Part shown: piece after piece, positions 57,900 through 64,000 of the stretch
How positions within the stretch are numbered: position 1 is the stretch's first letter
How the letters are laid out: each line of letters begins with the position of its first letter
Assembly (NCBI GenBank): GCA_033002965.1
Contig: JAURVB010004716.1
Span: 1 to 64,000, forward strand
Direction: 5' to 3'
Source of the DNA: Piper betle
Taxonomy: Eukaryota; Streptophyta; Magnoliopsida; Piperales; Piperaceae
Length of the DNA: 64,000 nucleotides
Notes under the pieces: model-generated
Database searches by the model: none
The model's input: only the letters and a program-made list of their open reading frames with translations
What the model was told of the DNA's origin: nothing
Program-made: the position numbers and the translations under genes

Positions 57900-59337
57900 T
57901 ACATACAAGTCATTACAAGCATCAATAACATGTTAACATTATCATAATAACATCATACAATGATTAAACAATCATTAACGACATTGACCGAACAATGTTA
58001 AGAAAAAACATGAAAAACACACTTAGGGCACCTGCATTGCAACACTAAGATTGAGCGTAGTGGTGTTCGATTCATGACTATCGTTTTACATTAAGGGAGA
58101 ACTGTGGTGCTCATAATTGAGAGCTCTAGTGCAGTGGCATTGTGAACAGCGCTTTTCTCTCAAGTGAAGGCCACAGGCCGTGGTAAGTCATGTCTTCTTC
58201 ACTTTTGGATATCAGTAGCGATCGTGCAAGGGTGTCTAAAATGAATTTCCTTATTTTTTACTTCTTGATCCAATTTTTTTCAAATAAAAACAAGATTTTC
58301 TTAATCCCCAAATAATAAAACTAGGGTTGTAGCCTATTTTCATTCTAACGTGATTTAACATACCTTTTAATGATTTTTATTTAGAGAAAAGAACAAACAA
58401 TGGTGAACATGTTTAAACTTATCCTTTTTCAACAACTTGATTCTAGAACTTAGTACATGAATTAACACTTCAAACATAGTTTTAACATATTGTACAAGCA
58501 TAGAACATGAAAACAAACATATGAAGAACATGAAATAGCAAACAAAGCATGCAACATGAAGATGATGCATGAATCTATACTAATTACATGTTTCAGTTGA
58601 GATTATTAACTTCTTCTTCGATGAAAAACTCTAAAACTCAACACCAAACTTCCTTAAACAATCTCCAACAAATAAAGAGAGGTGATGCATGAATTCCCTT
58701 AGTACCTCCTTTTATAATCTAGGCCTTCGACTACTCCTAGAACATCCTCTACTTAATCTCTAAGGACTAAACTACTCTTAAACCTCCTACACGGATGCCT
58801 AAATAGGTAAACCCGCCCACATCCAATGCCCAGCTCTTACCCTAGGGCTAAACTCAACCATTGTACAACTAATAATGCTAGAGTTCAACTTAGATCACCT
58901 GATAATGTAAATAAGTGTAAGCCCACACATTAGACTTGAAAAGTAGTTGGCCTTATCATGATGGATATGGAATTGGTTCACATATGACTGTGTCCAACTT
59001 GACCACTAAAGGTAAAAGCTTGTCCTATTAACTAATCCATGGGGATTTTACTTGATCATTTGTCCCCTTTGATGGTTGAGAGTTAAATAAAAATCTTACT
59101 TTGCTAAACTCAATATAATTAACACATAATTATATAAATTAAAGTATCTTTCATTAAACTAGACTAACTTATACAAAGAAAAAATTTATGTGTTGAATGT
59201 AAAGAGTTCACTACGGCTATATCCTACTCGAAAGAAGGAAAAATCAACTACGTAATATTGTCAAAGAGGCCGAATATTACATTCTTCGCTCCTCAAAGAA
59301 ATTTTGTGATGAAATTTAACTAAAGAAAGAGCTCCGG
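57900..59337 (-). repeat. LTR-like segment related to 43492-45149
   Basis: Same order of landmarks as 43.5-44.9 kb: GTGGTGCTC/GTGGCATTG text, a minus TATA (plus TCCTTTTATAATCTAGG near 58708-58724), and ATGATGGATATGG with GGTTCACATATGACTGTG. The final 60 bp (AAATTTTGTGATGAAATTT then AAAGAAAGAGCTCCGG) resembles a plant Ty3 pol tail plus PPT in front of the LTR at 59338. Confidence 0.45.
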
Positions 59338-60507
59338 TGTAACATCCCAATTCAACCTCAAGAACAGATTGAATCTTGATGTTATAATTTAGAAAGTTAA
59401 TCATTAGACTACCATCATATAAACTTTACAGAAGTGTATCTTAACCATCAAGGAAGCTTATGACAGACATCTCAAGAGATTTTCATATAATGTATGCTAA
59501 TCATACTAACATAGGAAGGATCATAAACTTAAGGACTCTTGAATGAGCACTCTGAGTAACAACCCTGAACTAAGAAGGTGACTTTCAAATGCAATGATCA
59601 CTCAGAACTACATGAAGGCAACATCCCCAATGTAGCTAAGTGGTTAAGTTCTTGAAAGATGCAAATGCATGATCTGGTTCTTATAATTAATCTAATGATT
59701 GGATTAGGTATCTTATTACTTGATGTTGATGGTTTACAGTAATGTAAACACTAAGTCATGGTTACTTGTTTCACATACCTCGAAAAAGATAAATTTAAAT
59801 ACAAAGGCATCATCGTGTGGTAAGGCATCATACCCTAATAGTCGATCTTAATGTGGGCTCCTCACGCAATATGAATTGTAAGCTCCTCCAATCGACATTT
59901 CTCTAACAATCATATACATCTGCAACTAAATAAGTTTTGTGTTCTCAATGTAGCTAAGTGGTTGAGTTCTTGAAAGATGCAAATGCATGTTCCAGTTCTT
60001 ATGATTACTCCAGTGACTGGATTAGGTATCTTATTACTTGATGTTGATGGTTTACAATAATGTAAACACTAGGTCATGGTTTCCTGTTCCACATACTCCA
60101 AAAAAGATAAATTCAAATACAAAGTTATCATCGCGTGGTAGGGCATCACACCCTAATAGTCAGTCTTAACGTGGGCTCCTCACGCAATATGAATTGTAAG
60201 CTCCTCCAATCTACATTTCTCTAACACTCGTATATAGCAGCTACAACCAAATAAGTTTCATGCCACATAAATTGCTCCTTGTTGTGTTTCGAGACTTTCA
60301 GGATTACACACCCTGAAGACAATTGTTTACCTTTTGCCCCGAAATTAATTACCCTGCACAACATTTATAATAGTATAATGAAGGCACACATACACAAAGT
60401 AACCATGGCATACAACCAATCTATAATCATACTACATAAGTTCACGGAACATGCCCAATAATATAGTCCAATAGCTCAATACATAATACAAATACATAAC
60501 ACAGGGT
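59338..60507 (+). repeat. D-family LTR, copy 3 (partial)
   Basis: Starts TGTAACATCCC and matches D copy 1 from 39896 in the same direction (GTTATAATTTAGAAAGTTA; CCTAATAGTC..GTGGGCTCCTC; CATAACACAGGG). Similarity stops at about 60507. It includes a 318-bp tandem duplication. The upstream pol-tail/PPT-like text suggests plus orientation. Confidence 0.6.
59628..60265. repeat. 318-bp tandem duplication
   Basis: Copies start CAATGTAGCTAAGTGGTT at 59628 and 59946. About 90% identical throughout, ending in AAATAAGTTT. Confidence 0.92.
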
Positions 60508-61531
60508 GTAAAACTTGGGCCATCCGCCATAAAGTTTTTACTATTGGTTCGGTTGTTACTTGAATCAAATTAGTAGGGTTTGACCATTCTTGCCATGCTT
60601 CGTATATGGTATGGCGTAAGCTACCTAGCCTTAGTCTCCATCGGTGGTTGGTATGCCAACTTGGATGTTGTATGCCCAACTTTGTCATGTTTGGTCTAGT
60701 CGAGTTGTATACAGTTGGATGTTAGGACCATGTCCCTCATGCATCTTTTGTATGCTTGTCATGTATTTGATAACCCTTTCAGACTATCCTAACTCCTCTT
60801 TAGGACTTGCAGTGCAATTCTCAAGGTTGTCCCAATCACTTTAAGGTATTGGCCAAACTCAACTTATACTTCTTTAGCTAACCCAACCTATACATCTTAT
60901 ATTATATGACCCATAATCTTTAGGTATGGCACCCATACCTATGAAATCACTAAGCCAACCCATACCTCCATGTCCAACACATTTCTCTTTAGGTATGACG
61001 CCCATACCTACAAATCACCAAGCCAACCCCTTTTTTATATAAAACCCATCCCTTTCCTCAGCTCACCATTTCTCCTTCCTCCTCACCTCCAATAGCCTCT
61101 TCTCCTTTGCTTGGCTTTATTTTTCCTCCATGGAGCTCCAATAACTCTCCTCCATGTATCCAACCTCTTAGGGTGGTAGGGTTTGAGGTTGGATGCCTCA
61201 AAAGACCTCCACATTGTCTTCCCTCATTAGTTCCAGTGTTTATGCTGCCTTTGTTACTAGTTGTATAATGTTCATCTCTTGTATTCTTCTCTTGTTTAAT
61301 TTGTATAATATTTTTTAGAATTTAGACATTCCTATTAGGAGCATTGTAAGCACTCATGTATCTTATTTGTCTATATAAATAAATAGATATTCTTTTTATA
61401 GTGCATGTAGGTCACCGACATGCACTATTTACGGTATAAAAATAATATCTTCGCACTATGATGTTAAACTTTCACAATTCTTATTTTGTTGCAGCCATAA
61501 CATGCATATGTACAACTTTTGTGTTGGGTAT
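60508..61531 (+). other. Unassigned 1-kb segment with promoter-like and hairpin features
   Basis: Lies between oppositely oriented D-family pieces. A TATA-like TTTTTTATATAAAACC (61030-61045) is followed by a CT-rich leader (61046-61110). Two copies of a 19-bp palindromic motif (AGGTATGG-CAC-CCATACCT) occur at 60922 and 60991 (period 69). A perfect 11-bp hairpin is at 61398-61428. It could be a solo LTR of an unrelated family starting TGTAAAACTTGG or TGTTAGGACC, but no TSD could be shown. Frames at 60476-60844 carry no known motif. Confidence 0.4.
61398..61428. repeat. Perfect 11-bp inverted repeat, 9-base loop
   Basis: ATAGTGCATGT / ACATGCACTAT around AGGTCACCG. Confidence 0.9.
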
Positions 61532-64000
61532 TGTAATATCCATGACCTAGAATGTGCATGTATGAGGTAAAAGTGAGGAAAGATAAAAACTTTCACTGCT
61601 ATAATGACATAAGCCCCATTTCTTGTATTTTCACTCTCTGACCTTGTAGGATATGTTGATGATCAGCATTCCATGTTGTTTATGGGGATTTTGAGGGTTC
61701 TTGGTAAAATTTTAAGACTAATCAAACCACTAAATAATCATGAAAATCACCATAAATATGCCTTATATTTCCTCTGTTATTTATGACTATGAGCATGATC
61801 TTAGATTATGTTATGTGTTACGCTACCAATTTTAAATTAATAAAATCTGATAAAAATTTATGATTCTCCAATAAGTGTCTACTTGAAATATATTAATTTA
61901 GGATTGGGTAAAAATCATCTATGTATGTTTTAGAGGTGTTTACCCGGACAACATAAAGATGGAGAGTGAAAACCCCAGTTTTTTCACTCTAGTTGTAAAT
62001 TACTTTAAAATGAGGTTAATGATGTTGCATTTCACTGAAACTTTGTTCACACTTAACTCCATGTCTCAATAGCTCCATGATCAATTTTGGGCCATTTGGG
62101 TAAGTTGCTAATTTTATTTTTGAATTTCTAATTTGTTAAGGTCTGAGATAATTCTAGAAATAGCACATCCAGTGACACAACCTGATAAAATACACATTCC
62201 CACTTACAAAGTAAATTAGGCCTCACTCTTATTGGGTTCAAGCTCTGTTAGTGCGAAACTAACAAGGCAAACTGACTCAAGCCCGTTTAGATCCTTTAGC
62301 CTATGAACGAACAGTTACAAAATTGGTACGTAGCCGAGAAACACCATTCTAGCATGTTAGAGGCCAAGTGTAATGTGCCTTGATCCTCTTGATTGGCCCA
62401 TGGGCTAGCTATGGTGGAATTATATATGAACCCTAGAGTATAAGGGCTAACCCATCCAAAATTTAGCCCATTAGGACAATGTTGAGGCTTGTCCAAAAAT
62501 CGTCTAGTAAGCCCATTCGATTAAAAACCCTAGAATTGATTAAAGCTTACTAAGTGAACATGAAACTAAAACCTTAATTGAGCTACCTAATAAGGTTTAA
62601 TGCTTCACTTAGGACCTTATTACGATAATTAAGAGATGTTAAGTGTGGAACTTGTGTGGAGGCTTTTCCTCATTTTGTGTGTTGATGTGACCCGATTCTT
62701 ATTCGGTTCCATCTCCATGCTAGGTATCATGAGTGAGCTCATCAACTAGAATACAGAGCTCTACTCATTTAGGTCCGTAAGACTCTCCCTTTGCTCGATC
62801 TCTATGAGTTTAACCGCATTTTAGACGTAGAACATAATCGGTCGTGTTTTATCAGATCCTTCCGATGTCGGGTTATTTTGCCATGTTTTCTATACATGTT
62901 TAATAAAACTTCAAGGGAAAGATTCCTTGATGGTGTTCGAAAGATAAGATCTAGAAACTATGTATTAAATCCTCTCCCAAGCATATATATATAAATATTA
63001 GGGTTTATAGCTTGTACGACTAGAGTGTGTACATGATGGTAGTGCGGAGTATGAGGGTATTGCGTAACGAAGTACATTTTCGAAATTTGTGGCACTAAAT
63101 TAATTGTTCTTTTTCCACTTGAGTACTCGTGATGAGGTGTAATATGGAGGATATGAGGGCATAAGTGTTGTATGTATGAATAGAATATTAGGTGTGCATG
63201 CAAGCTATCACTTGTTTAAATATGTTTGCTTACCGCCCAATGTGAGGCAATTCTAAAGTTTCCTAACTTTTAGTGGCTAATGGAAAACTAATTTGCTAAC
63301 TTGTTGTTTTACCTGTAGTTATTTAGACCGATAATTAAATTTATTTAATTACTGATGTGGTTTTCTATTATATTTGTTGAGGTTCCCTAGCTTTGGCTAG
63401 AAGGTGCATGGATCACTCGACTTAGTAGCAGTATGGTGGGGCCCTATGTTCTGCTATCTATTTTAGCTATGCATTTTGTGGTTGACTATATGATAGGCAT
63501 ATGCTCTAATTAAGTGAACCTTATATGATTTAGATGTATTCCCTGATGGTTGTGCTATCACGTTTTATCTGTTTATTGTTATATTTTAATGTAGAGTTTT
63601 AACACTATGGGGAAAGGCTAACCATTATATGCAAGGTATATAAAAGCCCCGACTCCTAAAACATTACAAGGAGCTAAGTTAGCTACACAGAACGTATGTG
63701 GCTACACCTGCTGTGAGCTAGAGTAACGTGGGTGGAGGAGCTTACTGTTCAGACTACATGAAGACCCATGTGAAGTCCGTATATTAGGGTTTGATGCCCT
63801 AGTACTCAATGATGCTGTGTAATTCTCTGACACTTTAATTATTGCTTGTGTAGGGTATGTGGAACTGGTAAACATGACCCTTGTTGAAATACTCGTATCA
63901 TCTTAATATAACTAGTAAGAAGACCTAAACAAATCACTTGAACTAAGTGGTAAGAATACGATATATGTAACAACATGCAACCTCAAAATTGTAGTAGGGG
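61532..64000. repeat. D-family LTR, copy 2 (inverted, runs off the edge)
   Basis: Begins TGTAATATCCATGACC and is the reverse-complement counterpart of D copy 1 (42875 back to about 40220). Shared text includes GATGGAGAGTGAAAACCCC-AGTTTT, GGGCTAACCCATCC, GTACCGCCCA-type block (63232) and GGTGGAGGAGC. Lacks the 153-bp TRIM-like insert. About 0.3 kb more would be expected beyond the window. Short frames here are not genes. Confidence 0.65.

Noticed and set aside
59338..60507. Treating D-family pieces as one element pair with 61532-64000
   Set aside because: They are in opposite orientation and lack a PBS/PPT and shared TSD, so they cannot be LTRs of one simple element.
1..64000. tRNA, rRNA and 5S-like (Cassandra-type) sequences
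   Set aside because: Only PBS-sized matches to tRNA-Met 3' ends were seen; no complete tRNA fold or 5S consensus was found by eye.

Overview
The window looks like repeat-dense intergenic DNA from a large-genome land plant. No host gene could be supported. The evidence for a plant is LTR retrotransposons with TG...CA ends, 5-bp target-site duplications (TSDs), primer-binding sites (PBS) matching the 3' end of initiator-Met tRNA (GGTATCAGAGC), TATA-containing LTRs that begin TGTAAAACCCC or TGTAACACCC, TRIM-like mini-elements, and AT-rich, CpG-poor decayed spacers. The species cannot be named from this. Most long reading frames lie inside LTRs or are out-of-frame shadows.

Layout. Positions 1-1514 hold a decayed Ty3/gypsy pol piece. 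Positions 1515-8290 are a mosaic of minus-strand LTR fragments: a copia protease scrap, a TRIM-like unit, an LTR with a two-tier tandem array, and two same-family LTRs, one apparently inserted in the other. Positions 10406-35046 form a three-level nest. Outer element RT1 (+, TSD ATATT) has RT2 (-, 12435-28726, TSD AATCA) inserted in its 5' LTR. RT2 has RT3 (+, 17237-23804, TSD GTAAG) in its internal region. Every level has identical flanking TSDs and correctly placed PBS and/or polypurine tract (PPT).

RT3 is the young component. Its two about 1465-bp LTRs differ by four transitions and one homopolymer indel. It is GC-rich and CpG-rich, has a gag-protease region broken by frameshifts, and has lost the reverse transcriptase core. 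It therefore probably moved using proteins supplied in trans.

Positions 36723-39763 are a solo LTR of the RT2 family. Positions 39896-45838 are a patchwork of D-family, RT2-family and RT4-family LTR pieces with a 153-bp TRIM-like solo LTR inside. Positions 46340-47432 (RT5) and 49401-52236 (RT4, TSD AAATG) are LTR elements whose internal regions are only about 115 and 482 bp. Positions 52242-59337 are mostly AT-rich spacer with a TRIM-like element and LTR ends. Positions 59338-64000 hold D-family LTR pieces in opposite orientations around a roughly 1-kb unassigned segment with hairpins.

Nothing here amounts to a new gene system. The unusual content is structural: a fully resolved nest, a recently mobile but protein-defective element, and several very short-bodied LTR elements.
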